Shown here one piece after another: positions 1 through 9,978 of a stretch of 64,000 nucleotides of DNA (the stretch's first letter is position 1; each line of letters opens with the position of its first letter). The DNA is from Alteromonas salexigens (GTDB lineage Bacteria > Pseudomonadota > Gammaproteobacteria > Enterobacterales > Alteromonadaceae). A program made the position numbers and the translations under genes. The stretch covers positions 62,001 to 126,000 of the forward strand of contig NZ_JAOTJC010000012.1 of NCBI RefSeq assembly GCF_025628895.1, in the 5' to 3' direction. The notes beneath the pieces were generated by a model that ran no database searches, was not told the DNA's origin, and saw only the letters and a program-made list of their open reading frames with translations.

Positions 1-127
1 AAAAGCCACACCCGGTGACGTGGTATTGCTGTCACCAGCCTGCGCCAGTTTAGACATGTTTGATAATTATATTCACCGCGCCAGCGTATTTGCAGACGCC
101 GTGAAGGGGGTGACAGCCGATGCTTAA
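1..127 (+). CDS. murD: UDP-N-acetylmuramoylalanine--D-glutamate ligase, 3' end only
   Basis: This is the last 41 codons of MurD, open at the left edge of the window and read in frame from base 2. MurD is the cytoplasmic ligase that adds D-Glu to UDP-MurNAc-L-Ala in peptidoglycan precursor synthesis. The visible residues contain the typical MurD C-terminal motif [15 protein letters not shown], followed by a short helix ending in VTADA. The stop codon overlaps the ftsW start by 8 bases, as expected in the dcw cluster. The assignment rests on this C-terminal motif and on the gene order. Confidence 0.9.
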   Translation, partial: KATPGDVVLLSPACASLDMFDNYIHRASVFADAVKGVTADA

Positions 128-1397
128 TGCTGCCACCCGCCTGACTGACTTATTTGCCGCTCGCCATGGCGCCGTGGAAGACCGTCGATCCTACGACAGC
201 GGTCTTATCATGGTCTCCATCGCCTTAATGTCCATTGGCTTGATTATTGTCACCTCGGCGTCTATGCCGGTGGCGGATCGCCTGTTCGACAACCCGTTTC
301 ATTTTGCCATCCGGCATATGATTTATCTGGTTATAGCCATCATTGCCGCCATGCTGGTGTTGCAGTTACCGTTAAACTTTTGGCGCGTGAGCAACCCCTA
401 TCTGCTGTTAGTTGCGCTGGCACTGTTGGTGGCGGTGCTCTTTATCGGCCGAAATGTGAACGGCAGTACCCGCTGGCTGGCGATAGGGCCGATTACGATT
501 CAGGCCGCTGAGCCGGCAAAATTATTTTTCTTTGCTTACCTGGCGGGCTATCTGGTGCGCCGGTATGAAGAGGTGACAGAAAACCTCAAAGGCTTCATTA
601 AACCGCTGGTGGTGTTCTTTATTCTGGCCATGTTGCTGTTGCTACAGCCGGATTTAGGTACGGTGGTGGTGATGTTTGCCACCACTATTGGCTTATTGTT
701 CCTGGCCGGCGCAAAACTCTGGCAGTTCTTCGCGCTGGCTTTTGCGGGATTGCTGGCGGTGGTAGCGCTGATCGTCTTTGAGGAATACCGAATGAAGCGG
801 GTGACCTCGTTTCTGGACCCCTGGGCTGATCCCTTCGGCGCCGGCTACCAGCTCACCCAGTCACTGATGGCATACGGGCGTGGCAACTGGTTTGGTCAGG
901 GGCTGGGCAACAGTCTGCAAAAGCTCGAGTTCTTGCCTGAAGCGCATACTGACTTCGTGATGGCCATCCTTGCTGAGGAACTCGGCTTCGTGGGTGTGGT
1001 GGCGGTATTGGCGCTGATTCTGTACATGGTGGTGCGGGCACTGCAAATCGGTAATGCTGCACTGCTGAAAGAGCGGCCGTTTGAAGGCTACTTGGCGTAC
1101 AGCATTGGGATCTGGTTCAGCTTCCAGACCGCCGTGAATATTGGTGCCAGCGCCGGCATCCTGCCCACCAAAGGGCTTACCCTCCCACTGGTTAGTTACG
1201 GTGGCTCCAGTCTCATTATTATGGCAATAGCGGTGGCGCTGTTGCTGCGGATAGACTTTGAATTGCGGGTTGACGGGGTGCAGGCACTGGGCCGTGGTGA
1301 TCGGGCACGCCTGCCGAAAAAAGTGTCCCGGACCGAAGGTAAGCAACGGGCCAAGGCCATGCTTGATGATGTTGCTGAGGAGGCCGGCGATGACTAA
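120..1397 (+). CDS. ftsW: peptidoglycan glycosyltransferase FtsW (SEDS family)
   Basis: FtsW polymerises lipid II at the division septum together with its cognate penicillin-binding protein. The 425-residue product has a short cytoplasmic N-terminus and about ten hydrophobic segments. It shows SEDS signatures: [11 protein letters not shown] around residue 115, the [12 protein letters not shown] segment around 175, and the C-terminal [17 protein letters not shown] around 352. The charged tail after residue 390 is cytoplasmic. The start overlaps the murD stop and the stop overlaps the murG start by 8 bases, so translation is probably coupled. Length and motifs are normal for the family. Confidence 0.96.
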   Translation: MLNAATRLTDLFAARHGAVEDRRSYDSGLIMVSIALMSIGLIIVTSASMPVADRLFDNPFHFAIRHMIYLVIAIIAAMLVLQLPLNFWRVSNPYLLLVALALLVAVLFIGRNVNGSTRWLAIGPITIQAAEPAKLFFFAYLAGYLVRRYEEVTENLKGFIKPLVVFFILAMLLLLQPDLGTVVVMFATTIGLLFLAGAKLWQFFALAFAGLLAVVALIVFEEYRMKRVTSFLDPWADPFGAGYQLTQSLMAYGRGNWFGQGLGNSLQKLEFLPEAHTDFVMAILAEELGFVGVVAVLALILYMVVRALQIGNAALLKERPFEGYLAYSIGIWFSFQTAVNIGASAGILPTKGLTLPLVSYGGSSLIIMAIAVALLLRIDFELRVDGVQALGRGDRARLPKKVSRTEGKQRAKAMLDDVAEEAGDD

Positions 1398-2460
1398 ACG
1401 TTGTCTGATCATGGCCGGCGGGACCGGCGGCCATGTGTTCCCCGGACTGGCAGTGGCTGATGCGTTATACGATAAAGGCTGGGACGTACACTGGTTAGGT
1501 ACTGCTGAGCGAATGGAAGCGGACGTGGTGCCTAAACACGGCTATCCGATTTCTTTCGTACCGGTAAAAGGGATGCGCGGGAAAGGCATATTGGCGAAAG
1601 TCTCTGGTGCCCTGACGCTGCTAAAAGGCTTATGGCATGCCCGCAAACTTTTACAGTCGATAAAGCCGGATGTGGTTATCGGGTTTGGCGGTTATGCCAG
1701 CGGGCCCGGGGGCATTGCTGCCTGGTCACTGGGAATACCGCTACTGGTACACGAGCAGAATGCCGCGGCCGGATTAACCAACCGCTTGCTAAGCCGTTTC
1801 GCCAACCGGGTTCTGTTAGCCTTTGACGATGCGCGGCCGCAATTTACCTCAGCTAAAGATATCCAGGCGGTGGGTAACCCCGTGCGCAATCCTATTCTGA
1901 CTACTCCGCAAAAAGACAGTATGGAAACTCCGCTTAACATGCTGGTAGTGGGAGGAAGCTTGGGTGCCCGACCATTGAATGATACGGTGCCGGCAATGAC
2001 TGCTGAATTTGAAAGCTTGTCCATTTGGCATCAGTGTGGCAAGGGCAACGAAGAACAGGTGAAAGCCGCCTACCAGTCCGCACGCAGTCAGGTCAGAGTG
2101 ACCGAGTTTATTGATGATATGGCCGCGGCTTATGCATGGGCTGACTTTATCGTCTGCCGGGCCGGCGCGTTGACAGTGTCAGAAGTTGCGGTGGCAGGGC
2201 GCGCGGCTATTTTTGTGCCGCTTCCACATGCGGTGGATGATCATCAAACCAAAAACGCGCAGTCGTTAGTAAACGCTAAAGCTGCAGTGATGATCCCGCA
2301 GTCGCTGCTGAAGGAAAACCTCGGCCCCGCTGTACGCCAATGGATTGCAGACCCACAAGCCTGTCTGAAGATGGGGCATATGGCCAGCAAGCAGGCCCGC
2401 CGAAATGCCACCCAAGATGTAGTAACCCAGTGCGAAGCACTGATGGGAGGATCCAGATAA
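1390..2460 (+). CDS. murG: UDP-N-acetylglucosamine--MurNAc-(pentapeptide) pyrophosphoryl-undecaprenol GlcNAc transferase
   Basis: MurG is the peripheral inner-membrane GT28 glycosyltransferase that converts lipid I to lipid II. The 356-residue product starts at the ATG at 1390 ([26 protein letters not shown]), which gives the usual N-terminal glycine loop GGTGGHVFP within the first 20 residues. A longer frame upstream exists but runs inside ftsW and has no family similarity. The C-terminal donor-binding region contains [41 protein letters not shown] broken across residues 235-275, including the conserved GAxTxxE signature. It overlaps ftsW by 8 bases and shares one base with the murC start. 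Confidence 0.96.
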   Translation: MTKRCLIMAGGTGGHVFPGLAVADALYDKGWDVHWLGTAERMEADVVPKHGYPISFVPVKGMRGKGILAKVSGALTLLKGLWHARKLLQSIKPDVVIGFGGYASGPGGIAAWSLGIPLLVHEQNAAAGLTNRLLSRFANRVLLAFDDARPQFTSAKDIQAVGNPVRNPILTTPQKDSMETPLNMLVVGGSLGARPLNDTVPAMTAEFESLSIWHQCGKGNEEQVKAAYQSARSQVRVTEFIDDMAAAYAWADFIVCRAGALTVSEVAVAGRAAIFVPLPHAVDDHQTKNAQSLVNAKAAVMIPQSLLKENLGPAVRQWIADPQACLKMGHMASKQARRNATQDVVTQCEALMGGSR

Positions 2461-3911
2461 TGGTGTTGAAAGCTCCATTCCAAAGCCCGCAAATGCGCAA
2501 AGTCCGCCGAATTTTCTTCATTGGTATCGGCGGTGCAGGCATGGGCGGCATTGCAGAAGTATTATTAAACGAAGGCTACACCGTGGTGGGATCCGATATT
2601 CAGGCAGGTGCGATGACGCGCCGGCTGGCGGATTTAGGGGCTGAGATCCAAATCGGCCATGCCGCCCAGAACGTCCATGGTGCTGACGTGGTTGTGGTAT
2701 CCAGTGCCATTGACGAAACAAACCCCGAAATACAGTTTGCCCGGGAGCAACGTATTCCTATTATTCGCAGGGCTGAGATGCTGGCAGAGCTGATGCGCTT
2801 CCGGCACGGTATCGCCGTGGCCGGCACCCACGGTAAAACCACCACCACCAGCCTGATTGCCACAATATTCGCCGAGGCCGACTACGATCCCACCTTTGTT
2901 ATTGGCGGCCTGCTTAATAGCGCGGGCACCAATGCCCGGTTAGGCAAAAGTCGTTATCTGATTGCCGAAGCGGACGAAAGCGACGCATCATTTTTGCATT
3001 TGCAGCCCATGGTGTCGGTAGTGACCAATATTGAAGCGGATCACATGGCCACCTACGATGGCGACTTCGAACGAGTCAAAGATACCTTTGTCGACTTTTT
3101 GCGTAATCTGCCTTTCTATGGCCAGGCTATTGTCTGGGGGGATGATGAAAATATTCAGGAAATTCGCCCCCGCATCGGCCGCAATATTCTGACCTATGGT
3201 TTCGGTGAGCAAAATGATTTCCGGGCTACCGAGGTCACGCTGTCGTTCGGAAAAGCGCAGTTCACGGTATTGCGTCCGGATCACGACCCGTTAACGGTGA
3301 CGCTCAACCAGACCGGTATGCATAATGTGCTCAATGCACTGGCCGCGATTGCAGTGGCTACCGACGAAGGCGTGAGCGATGAGGCCATTATTAAGGCTTT
3401 AGCAGGTTTCGGTGGGATAGGACGGCGGTTTGAGTTACTGGGTGATTTTACAACCAGTAAAGGGCAGGTGACCCTGGTGGACGACTACGGTCATCATCCT
3501 ACGGAAGTCAAAGCCACCGTTGAAGCGGCTCGGGCAAACTGGCCCGATAACAGGTTAGTAATGGTTTACCAACCTCACAGGTACAGCCGTACCCGGGATC
3601 TCTATGAAGATTTTGTAGAGGTGTTGTCGCAGGTAGATGTATTGTTGCTGCTGGATATTTACCCTGCCAGTGAAGCCCCAATCAAAGGTGTGGACAGCAA
3701 ATCCTTATGTTGGTCCATTCGTCAGCGCGGCCAGATTGAGCCCATTTACGTGGGAGATAAAAATGCGCTGGGACCAATTTTAGCGGGCATTCTGACGGAT
3801 AACGACATTGTCATGACGCAGGGCGCTGGCAATATCGGCCAGATAGCCAGGCAGTTGCAGCAAGCAGGTCTGGAGCCTGAACAGTTGCAGGCACTGGGGG
3901 CCACGTCATGA
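2460..3911 (+). CDS. murC: UDP-N-acetylmuramate--L-alanine ligase
   Basis: MurC is the cytoplasmic ATP-dependent ligase that adds L-Ala to UDP-MurNAc. The start used is the ATG at 2460, which overlaps the murG stop by one base and gives 483 residues, the usual length. Visible motifs are the Rossmann-like [18 protein letters not shown] near residue 20, the ATP loop [11 protein letters not shown] near 120, the EADESD motif near 172, and HxPYRYSRT-like [10 protein letters not shown] in the C-terminal ligase domain. It lies in the dcw operon between murG and ddl. Confidence 0.96.
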   Translation: MVLKAPFQSPQMRKVRRIFFIGIGGAGMGGIAEVLLNEGYTVVGSDIQAGAMTRRLADLGAEIQIGHAAQNVHGADVVVVSSAIDETNPEIQFAREQRIPIIRRAEMLAELMRFRHGIAVAGTHGKTTTTSLIATIFAEADYDPTFVIGGLLNSAGTNARLGKSRYLIAEADESDASFLHLQPMVSVVTNIEADHMATYDGDFERVKDTFVDFLRNLPFYGQAIVWGDDENIQEIRPRIGRNILTYGFGEQNDFRATEVTLSFGKAQFTVLRPDHDPLTVTLNQTGMHNVLNALAAIAVATDEGVSDEAIIKALAGFGGIGRRFELLGDFTTSKGQVTLVDDYGHHPTEVKATVEAARANWPDNRLVMVYQPHRYSRTRDLYEDFVEVLSQVDVLLLLDIYPASEAPIKGVDSKSLCWSIRQRGQIEPIYVGDKNALGPILAGILTDNDIVMTQGAGNIGQIARQLQQAGLEPEQLQALGATS

Positions 3912-4867
3912 AATTGTACAGCCCGAGAGAATTTGGCCGGGTAGCTGTGATGCTCGGCGGTGATTCTGCTGAACGCGCGGTATCGCTCAATTCAGGACAA
4001 GCAGTTTTGGCCGCCCTCCATCGTCAGGGCGTGGATGCGTTTGCTTTTGACCCGGCAGCGCGACCACTGACCGATTTATCACACGAAACAGTCGACCGGG
4101 TGCTGATTATGCTGCATGGTCGCGGTGGCGAGGATGGCTCAATGCAGGGCGCCTTACAGCAGCTAAAAATACCCTATACCGGAAGTGGCGTATTGGGGTC
4201 TGCGCTGGCAATGGATAAAATCCACAGCAAGCAAATTTGGCAGTGTCTTAATTTACCGACGGCTAAATACCAAATTGCTGATAAAAGTGACTTTGAAGCT
4301 GGATCATGCGGCGCTATAATGCATGAATTGGGGAATGAGGTCATGGTAAAACCGTCTCGGGAAGGCTCGAGTATCGGCATGGCCAGAGTGACGAGCGCTA
4401 AACAACTTCTTACTGCCATTCAGGACGCTTTTAAATACGATAATCAAGTCCTGCTGGAGCAGTATATTGACGGGCCCGAATACACTGTATCGGTGGTTCA
4501 GGGTGAGGCTTTACCGTCGATCCGCATGTCTACCCCCCATACGTTTTATGATTACGCTGCCAAGTACCAGGATGATACTACTGAGTATTTTTGTCCCAGC
4601 GGACTAAGCGATGACGACGAGCAAAGGCTGGCAGCGTTAGCGACCCGGGCCTTTCATGCGCTCTCCGGTTCTGGCTGGGGACGTGTGGATGTGATGCGGG
4701 ACGCCAGCGGGAATTTTTTCCTGCTGGAGTCGAATACCGTACCGGGCATGACAGAAAAAAGTCTGGTGCCAAAGGCGGCCAGTGCGGCAGGCATGAGCTT
4801 TGATGATTTAGTGCTGGCCATATTAGCGACCAGCATGCCCGCAGAGATAGGGCGGGCAGCGGAATAA
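3908..4867 (+). CDS. ddlB: D-alanine--D-alanine ligase (DdlB type)
   Basis: This ATP-grasp ligase makes the D-Ala-D-Ala dipeptide for the peptidoglycan pentapeptide. The 319-residue product has the N-terminal [14 protein letters not shown] substrate loop, LHGRGGEDG, the [14 protein letters not shown] loop, the EYFCPSG segment after the AAKY omega-loop tyrosine, and the metal-binding [11 protein letters not shown] near the C-terminus. The residue after SAER is Ala, where E. coli DdlB has Glu; the catalytic Glu of SAER is kept. ATGA overlaps join it to murC and it shares one base with the ftsQ start. Confidence 0.95.
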   Translation: MKLYSPREFGRVAVMLGGDSAERAVSLNSGQAVLAALHRQGVDAFAFDPAARPLTDLSHETVDRVLIMLHGRGGEDGSMQGALQQLKIPYTGSGVLGSALAMDKIHSKQIWQCLNLPTAKYQIADKSDFEAGSCGAIMHELGNEVMVKPSREGSSIGMARVTSAKQLLTAIQDAFKYDNQVLLEQYIDGPEYTVSVVQGEALPSIRMSTPHTFYDYAAKYQDDTTEYFCPSGLSDDDEQRLAALATRAFHALSGSGWGRVDVMRDASGNFFLLESNTVPGMTEKSLVPKAASAAGMSFDDLVLAILATSMPAEIGRAAE

Positions 4868-5607
4868 TGACTGACCAGGCGCGCAATTCCTATGAGCTGT
4901 GGGGCGGTGTTATCTTCCTGCTGCTGATAGTCTGCGGGTTGATATTCGGCGGGGTTAAAACCTACGGCTGGATGCAGGATGAGCAACAGATGCCGGTACA
5001 GGTAATCGACTTTTCCGGCGATTACCGCTACGTCAATATTGCGCGGCTGGAGCGCCTGATTCGCCAGTCGCAGCCAGGCAGCTTTTTTGCGCTGGATGTA
5101 AATGACGTGTATCGGCTAGTAGAAGCGCAGCCGTGGATTTACCGGGCTTCGGTACGTAAACAGTGGCCCAATACGTTAAAAATTTATCTGGTTGAGCAGA
5201 CCCCGGTGGCGCACTGGAATGATGATTTACTGCTTAACCCTTATGGCGATACCTTCAATGCCAGTGGCGAAGGACTGACGCTGCCGCGGTTATACGGACC
5301 GGGAGGCAGCGAGAAAACCGCACTGGAAGGCTATCATGCGATGCAGTCGCTGCTCGCGACGGCCGCCATGGGTATCAACGAACTCTCGCTGAGCGAGCGG
5401 TTCGCGTGGCAACTGGAGTTACAAAACGGCGTTGAACTGAATCTTGGCAGACAAGAGTTCATCGACCGGCTGCAACGGTTTATCGATATTTATCCGTTGT
5501 TGGCCACACAACCGAAGGGCGTGAAATACGTTGACCTTCGATACGACACAGGATTGGCTGTAGGCTGGAAGTCGGCAAACGGCGAACAAAGCGAAGAAGA
5601 GAGTTAA
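4867..5607 (+). CDS. ftsQ: cell division protein FtsQ
   Basis: FtsQ is a bitopic inner-membrane divisome protein that recruits FtsB, FtsL and later proteins. The 246-residue product has a short cytoplasmic N-terminus, one transmembrane helix at about residues 12-33, a POTRA domain at about 40-110 (IDFSGDYRYVN through KIYLVEQTPVAHWN), and a C-terminal beta domain ending near YVDLRYDTGLAVGW. That last segment matches the conserved FtsQ C-terminal strand. The start overlaps the ddlB stop by one base, and ftsA begins seven bases after its stop. Confidence 0.93.
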   Translation: MTDQARNSYELWGGVIFLLLIVCGLIFGGVKTYGWMQDEQQMPVQVIDFSGDYRYVNIARLERLIRQSQPGSFFALDVNDVYRLVEAQPWIYRASVRKQWPNTLKIYLVEQTPVAHWNDDLLLNPYGDTFNASGEGLTLPRLYGPGGSEKTALEGYHAMQSLLATAAMGINELSLSERFAWQLELQNGVELNLGRQEFIDRLQRFIDIYPLLATQPKGVKYVDLRYDTGLAVGWKSANGEQSEEES

Positions 5608-5614
5608 GGAAACC

Positions 5615-6844
5615 ATGTCAAAACCTGCTGAACGCAATTTGATTGTCGGACTGGACATAGGAACCAGCCAGGTAAAAGCCGTGGTCGGCGAGCTGCTGGA
5701 CGATGACCAAATCAGCATTGTTGGTGTCGGCACCCACGCAGCTAAAGGCATGGATAAGGGCGGCGTGAACGATCTGAACCTGGTGGTGAAGTCCGTTCAA
5801 CGGGCGGTCAATGAAATGGAGCTGATGGCGGACTGCCGGGTCTCGTCGGTCTTCATGTCAATCAGCGGGCGTCATGTGAAATGCCAGAATGAAAACGGCA
5901 TGGTGCCAATTAACAATCAGGAAGTGACGCAGGAAGACGTTGATAACGTTATCCATGCGGCACGCAGCGTGCCTATTGCTGCAGAACGACGCTTGCTGCA
6001 CGTACTGCCTCAGGAATACACCATTGATGTGCAGGAGGGGATTAAAAACCCTATCGGCATGTCGGGTGTGCGGATGGAAGCGGACGCGCACATTATTACC
6101 TGCGCCGATGATATGGCGAAGAATCTGGTGAAGTGCATTGAACGTTGTGAGTTGAATGCAGACCAACTGATATTCTCTGCGCTGGCGTCCAGCTATGCCG
6201 TGCTCACCGATGATGAACGGGAACTGGGCGTCTGTGTAGTCGACATTGGCGGCGGCACCATGGATATCGTGATTTATACCGACGGTGCGATACGACACAC
6301 GGCGGTGATCCCCGTAGCGGGAAATCAGATTACCAGCGATATCGCCAAGATTTTCCGCACGCCTATCAGCAATGCGGAAGAAATTAAGGTCAATTATGCC
6401 TGTGCTCTCAAAGATATGGTGAGCATGGAAGAAAGTATTGAAGTCCCGAGCGTGGGTGGAAGACCCGCTCGGGTGATGTCGCGGCACACCTTGGCAGAAG
6501 TCATTGAGCCGCGTTATCAGGAACTGTTTGAGCTGGTTTTGGATGAAATTAAAGCCAGCGGTCTGGAAGAGCAAATTGCGGCCGGGTTAGTGCTAACCGG
6601 CGGCACCGCCAAAATGGAAGGCGCCGTTGAGTTTGCTGAGGAATTGTTCCAGATGCCCGTGCGTGTGGGTAACCCCATCAATATGAAGGGGTTGTCCGAG
6701 TATGTTGACGACGCGGGGTTTGCAACCGCAGTAGGGCTTTTGCACTACGGAAAAATGCAGTCAGAGAATAATAAGTCCAGTAAGCAGAAAGCCGGGGATA
6801 ATTTCTTCCACCGGGTGCAAAGCTGGTTTAAAGGTGAATTTTAA
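5615..6844 (+). CDS. ftsA: cell division protein FtsA
   Basis: FtsA is the actin-like ATPase that tethers FtsZ to the membrane. The 409-residue product has the phosphate-1 motif VGLDIGTSQVKAVVGE at about 11-26, the FtsA-specific 1C domain (around 85-165), phosphate-2 VVDIGGGTMDIVIY near 207, and the adenosine motif VLTGGTAKMEGA near 328. The C-terminus NFFHRVQSWFKGEF is the amphipathic membrane-targeting helix. A ribosome-binding sequence, AAGGAA, precedes the ATG. It lies between ftsQ and ftsZ. Confidence 0.96.
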   Translation: MSKPAERNLIVGLDIGTSQVKAVVGELLDDDQISIVGVGTHAAKGMDKGGVNDLNLVVKSVQRAVNEMELMADCRVSSVFMSISGRHVKCQNENGMVPINNQEVTQEDVDNVIHAARSVPIAAERRLLHVLPQEYTIDVQEGIKNPIGMSGVRMEADAHIITCADDMAKNLVKCIERCELNADQLIFSALASSYAVLTDDERELGVCVVDIGGGTMDIVIYTDGAIRHTAVIPVAGNQITSDIAKIFRTPISNAEEIKVNYACALKDMVSMEESIEVPSVGGRPARVMSRHTLAEVIEPRYQELFELVLDEIKASGLEEQIAAGLVLTGGTAKMEGAVEFAEELFQMPVRVGNPINMKGLSEYVDDAGFATAVGLLHYGKMQSENNKSSKQKAGDNFFHRVQSWFKGEF

Positions 6845-6952
6845 TTTTTTTTGGGGGCGCTAAGGCAATGGCCATAACCATCAGCATGGATGCATCTGAT
6901 TTAGAGTGTATGACCTGGCTTAGTGTTGAAGACGTACAACCGGAGAGTAAGT

Positions 6953-8125
6953 ATGTTTGAATTAATGGATAGTCACGGCGAAGAAGCCGTAATCAAAGTC
7001 ATCGGTGTCGGTGGCGGCGGTGGCAATGCAGTGGAACACATGGTTTCACAAAGCATTGAAGGCGTTGAGTTTATCGCTATCAACACTGATGCACAGGTAC
7101 TGCGTAGCTCCAGTGCCAACGTCACGTTGCAAATTGGCTCCAGCGTTACTAAGGGCCTGGGTGCAGGTGCCGATCCCAACATTGGCCGGGAAGCGGCACA
7201 CGAAGATCGCGAAACAATTCGTCAGGCGCTGGATGGCGCTGACATGGTATTTATTACCGCAGGAATGGGCGGCGGCACAGGTACCGGTGCGGCGCCTGAA
7301 GTCGCTAAAATTGCCCGTGAAATGGGTATTCTGACAGTCGCAGTGGTGACCAAGCCGTTCCCGTTTGAAGGGAAAAAGCGCACCACATTCGCTGAACAGG
7401 GCATCGTTGAGCTGGCGAACAATGTGGACTCATTGATCACCATCCCGAACGAGAAACTGCTCAAAGTGATGGGCCCAGGCACACCATTATTGCAAGCCTT
7501 TAGTGCAGCAAATGATGTGCTACGTGGTGCGGTACAGGGTATTGCAGAGCTGATCACCCGCCCCGGTCTGATTAACGTTGACTTTGCAGACGTTCGCACC
7601 GTGATGTCGGAAATGGGTAAAGCCATGATGGGCTCTGGTGCAGCATCTGGCGCCGATCGCGCTGAAGAAGCAGCCGAAGCCGCCATTGCCAGTCCACTAC
7701 TGGAAGATATCGATCTTTCCGGTGCCCGTGGCATCCTCGTGAATATTACCGCTGGTCCGGATTTTGCAATAGATGAGTTTGAGACCGTAGGTAACGCCGT
7801 TAAAGCGTTTGCCTCTGAAAATGCGACGGTCGTCGTGGGTACAGTGATAGATATGGACATGACCGACGAGCTTCGTGTGACCGTAGTAGCCACCGGCATT
7901 GGCGCAGAGCGTAAACCAGATATTTCACTGGTGAGCTCAGAAGGCTCTCGCCTGACAGCCAGCGCCCGTGAGTATGGTTCACAGCAATCTGCGGAGCCGC
8001 GTGGGAATAGCAGTGTAGGATCTACAGACGGCAACCAGGCGTTAAAAGCTGAAGATGAAGCGCAGCCAGGTTCAGATCTGGAGTATCTGGATATCCCTGC
8101 GTTTTTGAGAAAACAAGCGGACTGA
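6953..8125 (+). CDS. ftsZ: cell division protein FtsZ
   Basis: FtsZ is the tubulin-like GTPase that forms the division ring. The ATG at 6953 is preceded by GGAGAG and begins MFELMDS, so an upstream in-frame TTG at 6923 is not needed. The 390-residue product has VIGVGGGGGNAVEHM (about 20-34), the GTP signature GGGTGTGAAPEVA (about 105-117), the T7 loop region NVDFADVRTVM, and the C-terminal peptide LEYLDIPAFLRKQAD, which binds FtsA, ZipA and ZapD. A ZapD gene is present later in this window. A hairpin terminator follows. Confidence 0.97.
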   Translation: MFELMDSHGEEAVIKVIGVGGGGGNAVEHMVSQSIEGVEFIAINTDAQVLRSSSANVTLQIGSSVTKGLGAGADPNIGREAAHEDRETIRQALDGADMVFITAGMGGGTGTGAAPEVAKIAREMGILTVAVVTKPFPFEGKKRTTFAEQGIVELANNVDSLITIPNEKLLKVMGPGTPLLQAFSAANDVLRGAVQGIAELITRPGLINVDFADVRTVMSEMGKAMMGSGAASGADRAEEAAEAAIASPLLEDIDLSGARGILVNITAGPDFAIDEFETVGNAVKAFASENATVVVGTVIDMDMTDELRVTVVATGIGAERKPDISLVSSEGSRLTASAREYGSQQSAEPRGNSSVGSTDGNQALKAEDEAQPGSDLEYLDIPAFLRKQAD

Positions 8126-8145
8126 TTCCCACTGGGGAATTTTTA
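8125..8145 (+). terminator. hairpin terminator after ftsZ
   Basis: A 6-bp stem (ATTCCC pairing with GGGAAT, four-base loop) is followed directly by TTTT. It sits right at the ftsZ stop codon and would end the dcw transcript before the separate lpxC promoter. The stem is short, so read-through is likely. Confidence 0.5.
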
Positions 8146-8207
8146 CGCAAAACCGTTGTCACAAAGTGAATGGGTGCCTGCTGCTTAGGGGCACGTATGA
8201 CACTTTT

Positions 8208-8236
8208 TTGACATGTGAGTGACAACTCACTATAAT
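8208..8236 (+). promoter_or_regulatory. sigma-70 promoter of lpxC
   Basis: A perfect consensus -35 TTGACA (8208-8213) and -10 TATAAT (8231-8236) are separated by exactly 17 bases. The predicted transcription start is near 8243, which leaves a leader of about 30 bases before the lpxC ATG. The match to consensus is complete. Confidence 0.85.
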
Positions 8237-8272
8237 GCGCGACCGCTTTTTATACAGGTAAAAGCAAACGAG

Positions 8273-9184
8273 ATGATTAGACAACGTACAATCAAGCACC
8301 CGGTTCAGGAAACCGGAATAGGGCTTCACAAAGGGGAAAAGGTCACCATGACTCTCCGGCCTGCGCCTGCGAATACAGGAATTGTATTTCGGCGTATTGA
8401 CCTTGAACCTCATGTGGACATCCCTGCGCGTGCGAACGCGGTGGGTAATACCATGTTGTGTACGTGTTTGAACAACGACGATGGTGTGAGTATTCACACC
8501 GTTGAACACCTGGCCTCAGCGTTAGCTGGCCTGGGTATCGACAACATTATTGTTGAGGTTGACAGCAACGAGCTGCCGATCATGGATGGTAGTGCAAGTC
8601 CGTTCGTCTTCTTGTTGCAATCCGCCGGTATTGAAGAGCTCAACGCACACAAACGGTTTATCCGTATTAAGAAGCCTGTGCGGGTAGAAGACGGTGATAA
8701 GTGGGCCGAACTGGTCCCGCACGACGGTTTCCGGGTAGATTTTAAGATTGATTTCGACCACCCGGTAATCAGTCAGACACGTCAGCACATGGTGATGGAC
8801 TTTGACTCCTGTTCGTATGTGAATGAAGTCAGCCGGGCGCGCACATTCGGATTCATGAGTGACCTGGAATACATGAACGCGAATAACCTGGCGTTGGGTG
8901 GCAGTATGGAAAATGCTGTTGCGCTGGACGAGTTCCGTATTCTGAACCCGGAAGGGCTTCGCTACGATGACGAATTCCTGAAGCATAAAATTCTTGATGC
9001 TGTGGGCGACTTGTATCTGGGTGGCCACAGTATTATCGGTGAGCTACGGGCATTTAAGACCGGCCATGGTTTAAATAACAAGCTGTTGAATGCCGTGTTA
9101 TCACAGCGCGAGTGCTGGGAGTTCGTGACTTACGACTCGCAGGATGACGCGCCTATCCGATACGCGCAGCCGCTACTGGCGTAA
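8273..9184 (+). CDS. lpxC: UDP-3-O-acyl-N-acetylglucosamine deacetylase
   Basis: LpxC is the zinc hydrolase of the committed step of lipid A synthesis. The ATG at 8273 gives [24 protein letters not shown], matching the E. coli N-terminus, and 303 residues in total. Metal ligands are visible in [10 protein letters not shown] and in [13 protein letters not shown]; the [13 protein letters not shown] segment and GHSIIGEL are also family signatures. It has its own consensus promoter, and a strong terminator follows, so it is transcribed separately from ftsZ. Confidence 0.97.
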   Translation: MIRQRTIKHPVQETGIGLHKGEKVTMTLRPAPANTGIVFRRIDLEPHVDIPARANAVGNTMLCTCLNNDDGVSIHTVEHLASALAGLGIDNIIVEVDSNELPIMDGSASPFVFLLQSAGIEELNAHKRFIRIKKPVRVEDGDKWAELVPHDGFRVDFKIDFDHPVISQTRQHMVMDFDSCSYVNEVSRARTFGFMSDLEYMNANNLALGGSMENAVALDEFRILNPEGLRYDDEFLKHKILDAVGDLYLGGHSIIGELRAFKTGHGLNNKLLNAVLSQRECWEFVTYDSQDDAPIRYAQPLLA

Positions 9185-9207
9185 TTGAATGATAAGCTTG
9201 TAATAAG

Positions 9208-9238
9208 AAAGCCGCTCATGTTTGAAGCGGCTTTTTTT
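9208..9238. terminator. bidirectional terminator between lpxC and the PEP-CTERM gene
   Basis: The 9-bp stem AAAGCCGCT / AGCGGCTTT with a nine-base loop is followed by a T-run on the plus strand. The A-rich flank gives a weaker T-run on the minus strand. It serves lpxC and probably also the convergent gene ending at 9266. Confidence 0.8.
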
Positions 9239-9265
9239 ATTGTGGCAACAAGGGATCAAAACTGT

Positions 9266-9817
9266 TTAGGTGGAAACTTGCAGTTTAGGGGCTTGGGTTT
9301 TCCGCCGGTATAATAAAAGTGCTGCACCGGACGCCATCAACAAACCAAATGTTGCCGGGGCATTTACTTGCGGATTAGGTGGTGGTGGCGGAAGAACTAC
9401 TTGAATTTGACCGCCGTTGCTCGGCATGGTCCATTGTGTCAGGGCAATGTTTGTCGTGCCGAAAGTATGCGGACCAGGCTGTAAACCACTAACTGTTACT
9501 GTTAAGAAGTTAGGTTCAGACAAGGTGGTAAGCGTACCGCCAGCAAACATTGCATATGTGGCATTTACCAGAGCACCATCAAGATTATTAATACTAGTTA
9601 AGCTGTTAATGAACCCATCGAACGGGTATTCTACTCCATCAATAAACAAAGACCCGTCGGGGGAGGAAAGACTTCCGTGCCAGTGTTGATCGTAAAATAA
9701 TACATCACCGTTATTTAAGACTCTCCAACTGAGCGACACCGTATGTGCATTAACATTGGTCGCTATACCAAAAATTGTAAAGAATAATAACGTACATCCT
9801 GTTAAGAAGCGTTTCAT
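9266..9817 (-). CDS. exported protein with C-terminal PEP-CTERM-type sorting signal
   Basis: The 183-residue product starts at the ATG at 9817, preceded by GGAG at good spacing. It begins with a signal peptide (MKRFLTGCTLLFFTIFGIATNVNA). The body is a beta-rich domain of unknown function (residues about 25-140) with no known motif recognised, followed by a proline-rich linker PPPPPNP. The C-terminus VNAPATFGLLMASGAALLLYRRK is a tripartite sorting signal: an NAPAT motif in place of VPEP, a hydrophobic helix, then basic residues. PEP-CTERM proteins are processed by exosortase and are usually tied to exopolysaccharide. A sigma-54-like promoter lies upstream and a PrsT-like gene is adjacent on the same strand. 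The exosortase is not in this window. Confidence 0.75.
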   Translation of the reverse strand: MKRFLTGCTLLFFTIFGIATNVNAHTVSLSWRVLNNGDVLFYDQHWHGSLSSPDGSLFIDGVEYPFDGFINSLTSINNLDGALVNATYAMFAGGTLTTLSEPNFLTVTVSGLQPGPHTFGTTNIALTQWTMPSNGGQIQVVLPPPPPNPQVNAPATFGLLMASGAALLLYRRKTQAPKLQVST

Positions 9818-9877
9818 AATCATCTCCAATAAGGATTTTTCGTTACTTCGCCGTATAATTACAGGCACAAAAAAAGC

Positions 9878-9893
9878 TGCTTAAGCCGTGCCA
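9878..9893 (-). promoter_or_regulatory. candidate sigma-54 promoter of the PEP-CTERM gene
   Basis: On the minus strand the sequence reads TGGCACGGCTTAAGCA. The -24 element TGGCACG is perfect, and the -12 GC is at the standard distance, although the -12 box is AAGC rather than TTGC. The predicted start lies about 50 bases before the coding start at 9817. PEP-CTERM genes are often sigma-54 dependent through the PrsR regulator; applying that here is inference. Confidence 0.5.
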
Positions 9894-9978
9894 GATCTAT
9901 ATCTCGTTGAAAAGATGTTTATTTATTCAAATGACTTTTTCGTTAAAGTGAAAAGTGTAAAGAAAGCTGACATTTTTC

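Noticed and set aside
5858..6574. Minus-strand 238-codon frame opposite ftsA
   Set aside because: It lies fully inside ftsA, with no recognisable domain.
7222..8034. Minus-strand 270-codon frame opposite ftsZ
   Set aside because: It is a codon-bias shadow of ftsZ, low in complexity and without any motif.
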